A DNA stretch of 64,000 nucleotides from NCBI RefSeq assembly GCF_004343255.1, contig NZ_SMDD01000002.1:496001-560000 (forward strand), in the 5' to 3' direction. Under the pieces are notes generated by a model, which saw nothing but the letters and a program-made list of their open reading frames with translations, had not been told where the DNA came from and ran no database searches. Position 1 is the first letter of the stretch. Each line of letters begins with the position of its first letter. The DNA comes from Laceyella sacchari. Lineage in GTDB: Bacteria; Bacillota; Bacilli; Thermoactinomycetales; Thermoactinomycetaceae. The position numbers were made by a program, and so were the translations under genes. Shown here one piece after another: positions 38,047 to 47,269 of this stretch.

Positions 38047-38811
38047 TCACCGACGGGTGTCCTTGCGCGCCCGCTCCCTCCGCGCAATCTCCTGCACAAA
38101 GTAGGAAGCCACATGCGGCGCCAAAGTTCCTGGCCCAAATCCAGCATCAAATCCCAACTCTAACGCCAATTCATGATGAATACGCGGGCCGCCACAGATC
38201 AAAACAAACCGCTCCCGCAATCCTTCCGCTTCCAGCAATTCCACCAGTTGTGTCAAGTTGGTCACATGCACCCCTTTTTGGGTGACCACTTGTGAGACCA
38301 GCAACACATCCGCCTGCAATTCCAACGCTTTGCTGATCAATTCCTCATTCTCTACCTGGCTCCCTAAATTGTATGCCTCGATTTCAGGATACCGTTCCAA
38401 GCCATACTCCCCGTTGTACCCTTTCATGTTCATGATCGCATCGATGCCCACGGTATGAGCGTCGGTGCCTGTGCAAGCGCCGATCACCACCAGCTTGCGC
38501 CCGATTTGCTCGCGGATAAACTGGTTGATCTCATAAAAGTCCATCACTTTACTTGTCACTTTGGGCACTTGAATCCGGCTGTAATCAACATCCACCCTAC
38601 ATTTGCCGTAAACAATGAAAAAGGTGTACCCTTCACCCAAGTCTTTCATGTGATACACTTGCGGTTCATCGATTGCCATCTTGGTGACCAATTGCCGCGC
38701 CGCCTCCCGGGCTTCTTCTCCCGCCGGAACGGGCAGCGTGAAACTGAGTTGAATCACCCCGTCATTCATGGTGTCCCCATAAGGTTTAACTCTGGTAAAG
38801 TCCACACTCAT
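38047..38811 (-). CDS. kamE: D-lysine 5,6-aminomutase beta subunit
   Basis: KamE carries the adenosylcobalamin and anchors PLP for the 1,2-amino shift of lysine or beta-lysine. The 254-aa protein has the Rossmann-type B12 domain with the cobalt-ligand motif TDAHTVGID (His119) and, just before it, GRKLVVIG with the PLP Schiff-base lysine (K106). LICGGPRIHHELALELGFDAGFG closes the domain. ATG 38811 follows GGGAGGG and lies inside the end of kamD (26-base overlap). It is last in the kam operon. Confidence 0.95.
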   Translation of the reverse strand: MSVDFTRVKPYGDTMNDGVIQLSFTLPVPAGEEAREAARQLVTKMAIDEPQVYHMKDLGEGYTFFIVYGKCRVDVDYSRIQVPKVTSKVMDFYEINQFIREQIGRKLVVIGACTGTDAHTVGIDAIMNMKGYNGEYGLERYPEIEAYNLGSQVENEELISKALELQADVLLVSQVVTQKGVHVTNLTQLVELLEAEGLRERFVLICGGPRIHHELALELGFDAGFGPGTLAPHVASYFVQEIARRERARKDTRR

Positions 38812-40390
38812 TCCCGTTTCCCTCCCGCTCCGGCAATCCCAATCTTCTGCGGAGTTCCTCCTCCAACGGATTGTAATAATCAACTTCTTTTTCCACCACG
38901 CCGCGCAAACCCTTGCCGCCAACCCGCGACCTTTTCACATCGGCAAACACGCCCTCCTCCAAAGCCGCGAACAACCCGCTTTCGCACACTTGCTGAAGCA
39001 AGTCCCCTGCCCGCTTCAGCACCTCAGACGCCCGCTGTTCGATCCGTCCCCCTGGACGGAACAACAGCTCTTCACCCAGATGGCGTCCATTGTTGAAAAT
39101 GTATTGCGCGCTCTCCAAAGCCAATTGGCGGTCATGCATGTGCGGAGTGTGCATCGCTTCCGTCATCATCCCCAATAATTGAATCCCCTGCCCCGTCAGG
39201 ATGCTTACCAGATTAAACAAAGCATCCTGTACATGCCCTTTAAAAATGTTACCGGTCATATGCTTGGTTGGCGGCATGTATTTAAGCGGGGCGTCAGGGA
39301 AGAGCTCGCGCGCCAATTGTGCTTGGGCGATCTCCAGCAGCAATCCATCCTCCAAGTCGGGGTTCATCTCAAATGCATGCCCCAATCCCATCTGTTCAGG
39401 CGGCAGTCCGGACAAGAGAGCTAGCTGTTCATTAATGAATTGAGAGGCTGTCACTGTATGGGCCGCTTCAACTGCGTCTGCCGTGGTCAAATAATTGTCT
39501 TCCCCGGTATTGATGATAATCCCGGCATAGCTGTTGATCATACGGGAAAACGCTTGGTCGATCAGGGTGCGTTGCATGTTGATGTCACGGAAAAGAATGC
39601 CGTACAGCGCATCATTTAGCATCACATCCAGCCGTTCAAGCGCTCCCATCGCCGCAATCTCCGGCATGCACAACCCCGAACAATAGTTGCACAGCCGAAT
39701 ATACCGTCCCACTTCCTCACCTACTTCATCCAGTGCCCGCCGCATGATCCGGAAATTCTCCTGTGTAGCAAACGTTCCCCCAAATCCCTCACGGGTTGCC
39801 CCGTACGGCACATAATCCAACAAGCTTTGCCCTGTGCTCCGGATCACGGCGATAATATCGGCCCCTTGCCGCGCCGCTGTTTTCGCCTGCACTACATCTT
39901 CATAAATGTCTCCGGTAGCGACGATCACATAGAGATAAGGCTGCCGCCCTTCGCCGATGCGCTCAATCCACTCTTCCCGTTCCCGCCGCCGCGCTTGGAT
40001 CAAGTCCAGTGCCTCACGGGCCAATCGCTCTCCTTCACGCTGAATCTCCTCACGTGGAAGAGGGGGCACTTGCAACAAATGGAGTTCCCCCCGCGCCACT
40101 TTCTCCGCCACTTCCTGCGCAGAGAGACGATGTGCCAACATCGCCTGAATCACCCAAAACGCCGCCCCGGAAGCGATCTTCCCTTCAGTCAGCAGCTGTT
40201 CGACGATCACATTGGGGAGCGGCACACCCTCATGGTCAATGCCGTCAATCCCCAACAACCGCAGCACAGTCCGCTCCACCGCCACTGTTGTGCGGGTGGA
40301 GATATATTGGTCCACATCTGCTGCAATCACTCGCGCCGCTTCCCGGGCCCGATCGATATCAGCCTGATTCAGCCGCAGTTTTCCCTTCAT
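38786..40390 (-). CDS. kamD: D-lysine 5,6-aminomutase alpha subunit
   Basis: KamD is the large TIM-barrel subunit that binds substrate and PLP. The 534-aa sequence shows family stretches such as TVAVERTVLRLLGIDG near 34, DYVPYGATREGFGGTFATQENFR near 192, RLCNYCSGLCMPEIA near 230 and KYMPPTKHMTGNIFKGH near 375. Beta-lysine is converted to 3,5-diaminohexanoate. ATG 40390 (MKGKLRLNQ) follows GGGGAAG. It overlaps both kamC (32 bases) and kamE, so the subunits are likely made in fixed ratio. Confidence 0.95.
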   Translation of the reverse strand: MKGKLRLNQADIDRAREAARVIAADVDQYISTRTTVAVERTVLRLLGIDGIDHEGVPLPNVIVEQLLTEGKIASGAAFWVIQAMLAHRLSAQEVAEKVARGELHLLQVPPLPREEIQREGERLAREALDLIQARRREREEWIERIGEGRQPYLYVIVATGDIYEDVVQAKTAARQGADIIAVIRSTGQSLLDYVPYGATREGFGGTFATQENFRIMRRALDEVGEEVGRYIRLCNYCSGLCMPEIAAMGALERLDVMLNDALYGILFRDINMQRTLIDQAFSRMINSYAGIIINTGEDNYLTTADAVEAAHTVTASQFINEQLALLSGLPPEQMGLGHAFEMNPDLEDGLLLEIAQAQLARELFPDAPLKYMPPTKHMTGNIFKGHVQDALFNLVSILTGQGIQLLGMMTEAMHTPHMHDRQLALESAQYIFNNGRHLGEELLFRPGGRIEQRASEVLKRAGDLLQQVCESGLFAALEEGVFADVKRSRVGGKGLRGVVEKEVDYYNPLEEELRRRLGLPEREGNGNECGLYQS

Positions 40391-42002
40391 CTTCCCCACT
40401 CCCCAATCGTCGTTCCGCATCCGCCACAATCTCTTCCGGCAACCCCAAGAGCAGGGCTAAGTGGAGGGCGTCGGTACCAAGCTCTTCCTCCCGTTGCACC
40501 GGAATCAGTCGATAATCCATATGGCGGTGCAACCGCTCCCGCCACGTTCCTTCACTCCCTAGCCATTCCCGCTCTAAATCCATCCATGACAAGCCGGCCA
40601 CTCGGTAACGGCGGATGCCGGGCAACTGATTCACCTCATGATAATGCGTCACATGCACGGCCCAATCATTCCCATCGCTTAACCGGCTGGTAATCGCTTG
40701 CGCCAAGGCCGCCCCTTCCCGTGGATTGGTTCCTCTGCCGATCTCATCCAACAAAAGCAAGCCCTCTCCCGGTTGGCTCAACCATTCTGTCAAACGCACC
40801 ACTTCCGCCCCAAAGCGGCTTAAGCCTTGCTTTGTAGACTGCCCGTCACCCAGCGTGCTGGCAATCCAATGCATCAAGGGCAACCGGCAAGCGGTGGCAG
40901 GCACAAACAATCCATAATGAGCCAAGACAGCAATCAGCCCCACCGTTTTTAAGGCGACGGTCTTGCCACCCATGTTAGGCCCAGTGATTACTGTGACACC
41001 ACGGCCCACTTCCAGATCAATCGGCGTCACGCTTCTCCCTTCCGCCGCCATGTCTTGCGCGATGCCTGGATGGATGGCTCCCTCAAGGATGAACCGGTCT
41101 CCATCCCACACTGGCCGCACACCGGCCCACTTCTTTCCTGCATGATAGCGGGACCATTGCAAATCGAAGTGTGTCACCTGCTGCATCCAGTATCGCAAAC
41201 GGGAATACACGCGCCTGAATTCTTCGGTCAACCGGACGCATACCGCCTGTTCCCGCTCTTCCACTTGCTCTTGCAACCTCGCCATCTCTTGACCAACAAC
41301 TTCTGGCAAACGAAATGTGACATCATATGCCGTTTCTGCCTCGCACACGACCCGCCGGTCCCGGCGCAACGCTTCTTCCAAAGGCGTGTGGCGCGGAATC
41401 GTCCAAGTTCCCAAGCGGTTCCGGCGGATCCCATACGTATCCTCGATCTCCCGCTTGCATTGTTCCACGCGCTCCCGCTCCTTGATTTCCATGCGGCGCC
41501 ATTGTTGCCGCAAGCGGCGCAAATCATCATCATACGCATCATCAATCCAAAAAGCGGCTGTCCGATTGGTACCCGGATTAAGTCGCGCCAAGCACTGTTC
41601 CACAAGCGGAACATCTTCTTCCGGCATCAGGGAAACGACGGAACACCGATGCTCCTGTATAAGGTGATGCAGTTGGCCCAATTGCCACAAAAATTGTTTC
41701 ATGTGGAACCAATCAGTCAGCCCCAACACCTCATCCGCACCCAATTTGTCCAATTGGTTTTCGATGTCCGGCATCTTCTCCAAACAACGCGAAACAAGTG
41801 CTTGGCAACGGGGATGGGTCGCCAGCCATTTGTTGATTTCATCCTGTTCACGAAGCACTTGTTCCCACTCGTGCTCTTCACCCGGACGAAAAGGGCGCGC
41901 CCGCCGTTTGGCCCGCTTGCCCATCGGCGTGAGAGGTTGCCACAAGTTCCAACAATACGCTACATCCAACTCCGACCATGTCGTTTCATCGCAATAGATC
42001 AC
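40359..42002 (-). CDS. kamC: Lysine 5,6-aminomutase reactivase ATPase KamC (MutS-like)
   Basis: KamC homologues in lysine-fermentation clusters are proposed to reactivate KamDE after its cobalamin is damaged. The 547-aa protein has the MutS-type ABC ATPase: Walker A GPNMGGKTVAL, signature-like STKQGLSRFGAEV, Walker B LLLLDEIGRGTNPREG, and the following HVTHYHEV switch. It lacks the MutS mismatch-recognition domain; the first 300 residues are charged helices. The start is GTG 42002 behind AAGGAGGGG; the frame extends to 42074 inside kamB. Overlaps kamB by 17 bases. Confidence 0.88.
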   Translation of the reverse strand: MIYCDETTWSELDVAYCWNLWQPLTPMGKRAKRRARPFRPGEEHEWEQVLREQDEINKWLATHPRCQALVSRCLEKMPDIENQLDKLGADEVLGLTDWFHMKQFLWQLGQLHHLIQEHRCSVVSLMPEEDVPLVEQCLARLNPGTNRTAAFWIDDAYDDDLRRLRQQWRRMEIKERERVEQCKREIEDTYGIRRNRLGTWTIPRHTPLEEALRRDRRVVCEAETAYDVTFRLPEVVGQEMARLQEQVEEREQAVCVRLTEEFRRVYSRLRYWMQQVTHFDLQWSRYHAGKKWAGVRPVWDGDRFILEGAIHPGIAQDMAAEGRSVTPIDLEVGRGVTVITGPNMGGKTVALKTVGLIAVLAHYGLFVPATACRLPLMHWIASTLGDGQSTKQGLSRFGAEVVRLTEWLSQPGEGLLLLDEIGRGTNPREGAALAQAITSRLSDGNDWAVHVTHYHEVNQLPGIRRYRVAGLSWMDLEREWLGSEGTWRERLHRHMDYRLIPVQREEELGTDALHLALLLGLPEEIVADAERRLGSGEDEGKTAAESG

Positions 42003-43011
42003 GATCCCCTCCTTCCTCCAAGGGATCACGCCATACATCAAAAACCGGCACTGGCTTACACAGCTCGGCCACACGCGCCTTCAGTTCTTGCGGCGGGAAC
42101 ACATGGCCTTCTGGCGACACAGGATTGACCGCCACTCCGCGCAACACCGCTGACCGCACCGTTTCAATGGACCCGCCCCGCTCAAAATAACGCCGCAAAA
42201 GAACGGGATCAGTAAAGATACGGGTCCAATCAGATACAATCAATCGCGGGTGGCATCCTTGCTGCATCATGTGGCGCAACATGCGATCTGTCAATGCACC
42301 CGACAACGCCACCGCCTCCGCCTCCAGGACTTCGGTGGTCAGGGCTTCCTGCTCCATCAAGGTCGATGCCGCACAAGATTGCCATTTACCTTCCCGCTTG
42401 CGATACACCCCACGGTGAACCAACAAGGGAGTAAGCGCCTCACGGTCGGATTCTGGACAGACGGGTAATGAAAAGAGGCGCAACCACTCTGCTGTCTTAG
42501 ACACCAATGCGCTCATCGACGTGCCCAGGCTGGCACCCACCACCAAAATCACGGAGTCGGTAACCCAAGGGCTAGCCGCCATGCGCCGGTCATAAGCGCC
42601 GTCCACCACAATCCTTCGTGCTCCGGCTCGTTGCAAGCCTTCGATCACCCGATGCGCCTCTTCCCGCGTATGGACGCCAGCCAGCTTCACTTGGGTTGGC
42701 CGCGTTGTTTGCGCGATCCACACCTCTCCCAACGTGGTCGTAATCCCGGTTCCTTCCCAAACCGCAAAATGACCGGGATTTTGATCAATGATCGCACCCG
42801 TCGTCGCCACCCAGACTCCTTCAGGAACATACAGTTGCGGCTTCGGCCTTCCGCTCCACGCATCCCGTTCCTCCCCGTCAATGCCGATGCTGCACACCCC
42901 CAGGGGGCCACACAGGGACCACTGTTCCATAAAAGCGCTTAGAACCGTGGTTTTCCCTGCGTTTTTCGCCACACCGACAATTGCGGTTTTCTCACATGTT
43001 TTCTCTTTCAC
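41986..43011 (-). CDS. kamB: Lysine 5,6-aminomutase reactivase subunit KamB
   Basis: KamB is the proposed partner of KamC. The 341-aa protein begins with a P-loop, TAIVGVAKNAGKTTVLSAF, and has GIDGEERDAW and VVDGAYDRRMAA, in the style of MutL/HgdC-type activators. I know no solved function beyond genetic linkage to kamDE. Start is uncertain: GTG 43011 (MKEKTCEKTAIVG) or TTG 43023, with AGAGGG just upstream of both. It lies 22 bases or less after kamA. Confidence 0.82.
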   Translation of the reverse strand: MKEKTCEKTAIVGVAKNAGKTTVLSAFMEQWSLCGPLGVCSIGIDGEERDAWSGRPKPQLYVPEGVWVATTGAIIDQNPGHFAVWEGTGITTTLGEVWIAQTTRPTQVKLAGVHTREEAHRVIEGLQRAGARRIVVDGAYDRRMAASPWVTDSVILVVGASLGTSMSALVSKTAEWLRLFSLPVCPESDREALTPLLVHRGVYRKREGKWQSCAASTLMEQEALTTEVLEAEAVALSGALTDRMLRHMMQQGCHPRLIVSDWTRIFTDPVLLRRYFERGGSIETVRSAVLRGVAVNPVSPEGHVFPPQELKARVAELCKPVPVFDVWRDPLEEGGDRDLLR

Positions 43012-43032
43012 CCGCCACCACAACCCTCTTGC

Positions 43033-44304
43033 TCATCTTTTTCCCAGTGCTTCCCCCTGTTTCCGCCGTAGCTCGCGGGTCAATTGTTTGGGCTCCAAAT
43101 TGATCCGCTGGTCACTCAACAGCGCAGCTACACCCAATTGATCCCCGGCCTGCCGGCAATACTCACAATTCTCTGAGTCGTGCGGATGGTAATGCTCCGG
43201 CTCCGGATAACTGGTGATAACCCCTTCAAAGTTGCGCAACACCGTTTTAGATGGTGTCTGTGCGATGATGTAGTTGGGACTGAGCGGGATTTTGCCGCCG
43301 CCTCCTGGTGCGTCCACCACAAACGTAGGAATGGCGTATCCTGAAGTGTGGCCGCGCAAATACTCGATGATCTCCAACCCTTTGGACACGGGAGTCCGGA
43401 AATGGCCAATCCCTTCCGAAAGGTCACATTGATAGATATAATAAGGCCTTACGCGCGTTTTAACCAATTCATGCATCAGTTTTTTCATCACATGGGGGCA
43501 ATCATTGATTCCGGCCAGAATGACAGATTGATTCCCGACCGGCACACCCGCATCAGCCAACATCTCACATGCCCGGCGCGCTTCTGGCGTCAACTCTTTG
43601 GGGTGGTTGAAATGCGTGTTAAGCCAGACCGGATGGTATTTCTTCAAAATGGCACACAATTCTTTCGTTATGCGTTGCGGAAACACAACGGGTGCCCTTG
43701 TGCCGATCCGGATGATTTCCACATGGGGGATTTCCCGCAGGTTTTTCAGCAGATATTCCAAGATCCGGTCATTGACCAACAAACCGTCCCCTCCGGAGAG
43801 TAGCACATCGCGGACAGTCGGCGTATTGCGGATGTATTCGATGCAAGCGTCCATCTGCTTTTTGGGGACACCCATCCCGATTTGGCCCGAAAAGCGGCGG
43901 CGTGTACAATAACGGCAATACATGGAGCATTGGTTGGTGATCAAAAAGAGAACGCGGTCAGGGTAGCGATGGGTCAGCCCTTTCACCGGGGAATCCGTGT
44001 CTTCCAACAACGGATCGGCCATGTCGTACGATGTGCGATACAACTCGGAAGAAATGGGCACCGATTGCATCCGGATCGGATCTTTGGGGTCGTCTGGATC
44101 CATGAGCAAGGCGTAATAGGGAGTGATATTGAGCGGAATCGTCTCTTTAGAGATGTCCACTCCTTTGATTTCTTCCGGCGTCAGATTAATCACTTTGCTC
44201 AGGTCATCATAATTGCGAATCGTGTGAGTCAATTGCCATAGCCAATCGTTCCACTGTTCTTCCGTCACATCTTTCCACAGTTCAATCTCGCGCCAATCAC
44301 GCAT
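43033..44304 (-). CDS. kamA: L-lysine 2,3-aminomutase
   Basis: KamA is a radical-SAM, PLP-dependent enzyme making beta-lysine from L-lysine. The 423-aa protein has the 4Fe-4S motif CSMYCRYCTRRRF near 133, SGGDGLLVND near 174 (SAM site), and the PLP-lysine segment PGGGGKIPLSPNY near 334. The C-terminal HDSENCEYCRQAG carries extra zinc-type cysteines seen in Clostridium KamA. ATG 44304 follows AAAGGGGATGG. Within kdd-kamA-kamB-kamC-kamD-kamE it supplies the first step. Bacterial AblA uses the same reaction for osmolyte synthesis, but no ablB is adjacent. Confidence 0.95.
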   Translation of the reverse strand: MRDWREIELWKDVTEEQWNDWLWQLTHTIRNYDDLSKVINLTPEEIKGVDISKETIPLNITPYYALLMDPDDPKDPIRMQSVPISSELYRTSYDMADPLLEDTDSPVKGLTHRYPDRVLFLITNQCSMYCRYCTRRRFSGQIGMGVPKKQMDACIEYIRNTPTVRDVLLSGGDGLLVNDRILEYLLKNLREIPHVEIIRIGTRAPVVFPQRITKELCAILKKYHPVWLNTHFNHPKELTPEARRACEMLADAGVPVGNQSVILAGINDCPHVMKKLMHELVKTRVRPYYIYQCDLSEGIGHFRTPVSKGLEIIEYLRGHTSGYAIPTFVVDAPGGGGKIPLSPNYIIAQTPSKTVLRNFEGVITSYPEPEHYHPHDSENCEYCRQAGDQLGVAALLSDQRINLEPKQLTRELRRKQGEALGKR

Positions 44305-44367
44305 CTGCTTCCATCCCCTTTCATTTATCCGTTCTCTCTCGCGTCACACACACCATCTGACAAGCGA

Positions 44368-45417
44368 TCACCCTATCTGCGAAGAAAATCGTTGGCAAAA
44401 CCAATCATAAAGCGCCGGACATTCCCTTAGGCTCTCCAACGCCAAGGCGGCATGTCCCGGAACATATCCATTGCCGATCATCATCTGTACGTCTTTTCCC
44501 ACTCCTTCGGCTCCTAAGGCCGCCGTCGTGAACTGGACGGCCATGCTGAAAAACACCACCACGCCACCTTCTTGCGTCGCCAAGATCGCCGGCAACTCCG
44601 AGCGAGGCACATTGACGCAATTGATGGTCACATCAGCCAAGCGGCCCCGGGTAAGCGTGGATACCGTCTCCAGCACTTGCAAGGGGTCAGTCGCATCCAA
44701 ACATACGACATGGTGAGCCAATCCCATCGCTTCGATGCGGCGGCACGCTTCAGGGTTTGCTTCCAAAGCAATCACACATCCCTGTTGCCCCGCTTTTTTC
44801 CAAGCTTGGTACAAAGACAACAAGCCTGACTTTCCGCCCGCTCCCATGATGACCACTGTATCGGTCGGTTGAACCAAACGAGCAGTTTGCGCCGGTGCGC
44901 CACATACATCAAGCGCGGCCAAAGCGACCGGCTCAGGCATGTCGGACGGCAACACGGCATATGGCGCGCTGGCGAACAACACCGCTTTGCCAGTCACTTT
45001 CAATTGCCCTGTTTCCAGTGATAGCTCTCTCACATCTTCCAACCATAACGGAGTCAGCGTCAAAGAAACCAACGAGGCGATTTTGGCGCCCGGGGCAAGC
45101 GTATGGTCAGGAAACGCCGAACCCACTTCCGCCACCGTACCGATCAACATTCCACCTGAACCGGTGACGGGGTTGTGCATCTTTCCCCGCTCTTTCACGA
45201 TCTCAACAATGCGCCGTTTAATCCGTTCTGGATCGCCCTCTGCCTCGGTTTTCAACTGTTGAAATGAAGCCGAATCGATATTTAACCGCTCTACGTCAAT
45301 CAGCAGTTCATTCTCCCAAATCTCAGGTGTGGCATCCAACTTCCAAGCCGGTTGGGGCAACACACCCGCCGGTTCCACTACCCGGTGCAAACCATAGTGG
45401 TGACCCTCTTTTCGCAA
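44368..45417 (-). CDS. kdd: L-erythro-3,5-diaminohexanoate dehydrogenase
   Basis: Kdd oxidatively deaminates 3,5-diaminohexanoate to 3-keto-5-aminohexanoate with NAD+. The 349-aa protein resembles the medium-chain dehydrogenase fold; the nucleotide motif is VVIMGAGGKSGLLSLYQAW near 186. Family stretches include NPVTGSGGMLIGTV near 82 and GNGYVPGHA near 320. Start is TTG 45417 behind GGGGGAG. It is first in the kam operon, 38 bases downstream of a sigma-54 promoter. Its product feeds Kce, encoded 31 kb away. Confidence 0.93.
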   Translation of the reverse strand: MRKEGHHYGLHRVVEPAGVLPQPAWKLDATPEIWENELLIDVERLNIDSASFQQLKTEAEGDPERIKRRIVEIVKERGKMHNPVTGSGGMLIGTVAEVGSAFPDHTLAPGAKIASLVSLTLTPLWLEDVRELSLETGQLKVTGKAVLFASAPYAVLPSDMPEPVALAALDVCGAPAQTARLVQPTDTVVIMGAGGKSGLLSLYQAWKKAGQQGCVIALEANPEACRRIEAMGLAHHVVCLDATDPLQVLETVSTLTRGRLADVTINCVNVPRSELPAILATQEGGVVVFFSMAVQFTTAALGAEGVGKDVQMMIGNGYVPGHAALALESLRECPALYDWFCQRFSSQIG

Positions 45418-45454
45418 ACCTTCTCCCCCTTCCGCCGGTTTCCATTCTCATATC

Positions 45455-45471
45455 ATGCAATTTTCATGCCA
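45455..45471 (-). promoter_or_regulatory. Sigma-54 promoter of the kam operon
   Basis: On the minus strand TGGCATGAAAATTGCAT matches the -24/-12 consensus TGGCAC-N5-TTGCA, with GG and GC ten bases apart. Transcription would begin near 45445, about 28 bases before the kdd start. A sigma-54 activator gene lies just upstream. Confidence 0.9.
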
Positions 45472-45512
45472 TTGAAGCAGAGCCCATATTTCCACGTTTC
45501 TTTCCACCTCCC

Positions 45513-45541
45513 CATAAAAAAACTGCCCAAATATGGGCAGT
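45513..45541 (-). terminator. Terminator of the sigma-54 activator gene
   Basis: ACTGCCCA (45522-45529) pairs with TGGGCAGT (45534-45541) around AATA; on the minus strand it is followed by seven T residues. It insulates the kam promoter from the upstream gene. Confidence 0.85.
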
Positions 45542-45613
45542 CAGCTTGTAACACAAGCAAAAACGGGCAACTCATCCAGGGCGTATCTGGCAAATCAAGA
45601 GGTAGATGCAACG

Positions 45614-45704
45614 GGAAAACCTTTTCCAAATAGCGCCTCGTCACACATGAAGCAAATGGAAAACGGTTTTAAAGCCGCTGGTCTATGCACCAGACACATC
45701 TGGT
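45614..45704. promoter_or_regulatory. Three dyads upstream of the sigma-54 promoter, candidate activator sites
   Basis: GGAAAACCTTTTCC (45614-45627), the related GGAAAACGGTTTTAA (45658-45672) 44 bases on, and ACCAGA-CACA-TCTGGT (45689-45704) lie 140-250 bases upstream of the promoter, the usual distance for an enhancer-binding protein. Confidence 0.4.
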
Positions 45705-45726
45705 TCGTGCCCGTTATAAAAAAAAG

Positions 45727-47121
45727 TTAGCCGCGTTTTAGCTTTTTCAATTTGTACTGTAGCGTCTGGCGTGGAATGCCCAGCCGTTTGGCCGCTTGCA
45801 ACACATTGCCGCCAGCTTCCTCCAATGCCTCACGAATCAGCCGTGCCTCCACGTCCCACAACATTTCGCGCAGGCAACCTCCACTCCCTTTCATCCGAAT
45901 CACTTGGGTCGGTTCAATCGCCTGGAAATGGCGAGGGAGATGAACAAGCTGCAACTCCTCTTCCAATGCCAGGTTTAAAGCTCCTTCCACTGTATGCTCC
46001 AACTCCCGCACATTGCCTGGCCAATCATATCGAACAAACGCTTCCATCACTTCATCAGCGATGCGATTTACTGGTGAATGCCACTGCCCTTTTAGCTTTC
46101 TGAAGAAATAGTGGGTTAAGCAAGTGATATCTTCCGGCCGTTCGCGCAAGGGAGGGAGATGAATCCCTACCACATGAATTCGGTAATAAAGATCCTGGCG
46201 CAACCGCCCTTCCTTAATGCTTAACAAAGGGTCCTCGTTGGTGGCCACGATCACCCGAACATCAAACGAACGTAACTCGGTTCCGCCCACGCGCCGCACT
46301 TGCCCATCCTCCAACACCCGCAACAATTTGGCCTGCAAATCAATCGGCATCGCATGGATTTCATCCAAAAAGAGGGTTCCTCCATCTGCCAGCTCTACCA
46401 AGCCAGGACGGTCTTCCGCTCCGGTAAAAGCACCACGCGCCGTACCAAACAGGATGCCCTCCAACAGAGAAGCGGGAATAGCGGCGCAATTCTGAACGAT
46501 AAATGGCTGATCGCGCCGCGGCGAATCACGGTGAATCGCTTGCACAAACAACTCCTTACCCGTACCCGTCTCCCCGATTACCAAGACAGGAGAATGCGTA
46601 CGGGCGGCCCGTCGGGCTCGCTCAATCTCTCTGAGCATCAACGGGTTCTGAGTCACAATGTCATCAAAAGAGTAAAAACGTTTCACCTCCTGCTCGCGTG
46701 CCCCCCGCGGATGCCGTATGCGCTCCTGCAAATGAAGCACTTGATCCGACAATTCCTTCATGCGGGTCAGATCTTTGGATATCTCTGCCGCCCCGACCAC
46801 TTTCCCTTTGGATCTAAGCGGAATCGTACGATTGATGGTTGTCACCCGCTTACCTTTGCGGTTCATGAACGTTTGCTCCCTCTCTTCCAGCGCTTGCCCC
46901 GTTTTCAGCACACTCAACAAGGTGCTACTCTTATGGGTCAAGGATGGAAACGCTTCCAACACATGCATGCCGATTACTTCATCCGCAGGCATGCCATCCA
47001 GTTGCGATGCGACTTTATTGTAGTAAATGGTGTTGCCCTCCACATTGACGATATGGACCCCTTCGTCCAAACATTCAAGAAATTCAACGATCATGTCCTG
47101 CTTTATCCCGGGGGTAATCAT
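45727..47121 (-). CDS. Sigma-54-dependent transcriptional activator with PAS domain
   Basis: The 464-aa enhancer-binding protein has an N-terminal PAS sensor (DMIVEFLECLDEGVHIVN; EISKDLTRMKEL), then the AAA+ domain with Walker A GETGTGKELF, the sigma-54 contact loop GAFTGAED, and Walker B GGTLFLDEIHAM. A Fis-type helix-turn-helix (AAKRLGIPRQTLQYKLKKLK) ends it. Layout resembles RocR/BkdR-type regulators of amino-acid catabolism. By position it should activate the kam promoter; lysine or a product could act on the PAS domain. ATG 47121 is 13 bases from AAAGGAG; TTG 47124 is an alternative. Confidence 0.9.
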   Translation of the reverse strand: MITPGIKQDMIVEFLECLDEGVHIVNVEGNTIYYNKVASQLDGMPADEVIGMHVLEAFPSLTHKSSTLLSVLKTGQALEEREQTFMNRKGKRVTTINRTIPLRSKGKVVGAAEISKDLTRMKELSDQVLHLQERIRHPRGAREQEVKRFYSFDDIVTQNPLMLREIERARRAARTHSPVLVIGETGTGKELFVQAIHRDSPRRDQPFIVQNCAAIPASLLEGILFGTARGAFTGAEDRPGLVELADGGTLFLDEIHAMPIDLQAKLLRVLEDGQVRRVGGTELRSFDVRVIVATNEDPLLSIKEGRLRQDLYYRIHVVGIHLPPLRERPEDITCLTHYFFRKLKGQWHSPVNRIADEVMEAFVRYDWPGNVRELEHTVEGALNLALEEELQLVHLPRHFQAIEPTQVIRMKGSGGCLREMLWDVEARLIREALEEAGGNVLQAAKRLGIPRQTLQYKLKKLKRG

Positions 47122-47203
47122 CAAATGAGACAACTCTCCTTTCCTCCGCTTCCGATCCGACTGCCGAAAAATGGTCACTGGTTGACAAAAATTCATCATA
47201 TCC

Positions 47204-47233
47204 ATTCTAACGAAGGACTCTGTTATTTGTCCA
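47204..47233 (-). promoter_or_regulatory. Sigma-A promoter of the activator gene
   Basis: TGGACA (47233-47228) and TAGAAT (47209-47204) are 18 bases apart on the minus strand, giving a start near 47197. It lies between the kinase stop and the activator gene. Confidence 0.55.
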
Positions 47234-47269
47234 GAATCACCCCAATTCCATAAAAAAAGAAAAGATGCC

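Noticed and set aside
40359-42002. Reading the MutS-like gene as a DNA mismatch-repair MutS
   Set aside because: It lacks the mismatch-recognition domains and is embedded, with overlaps, in the lysine aminomutase operon.
41055-42128. Plus-strand frame of 357 codons
   Set aside because: Antisense to kamC, which shows Walker A and B motifs and overlapping operon neighbours.
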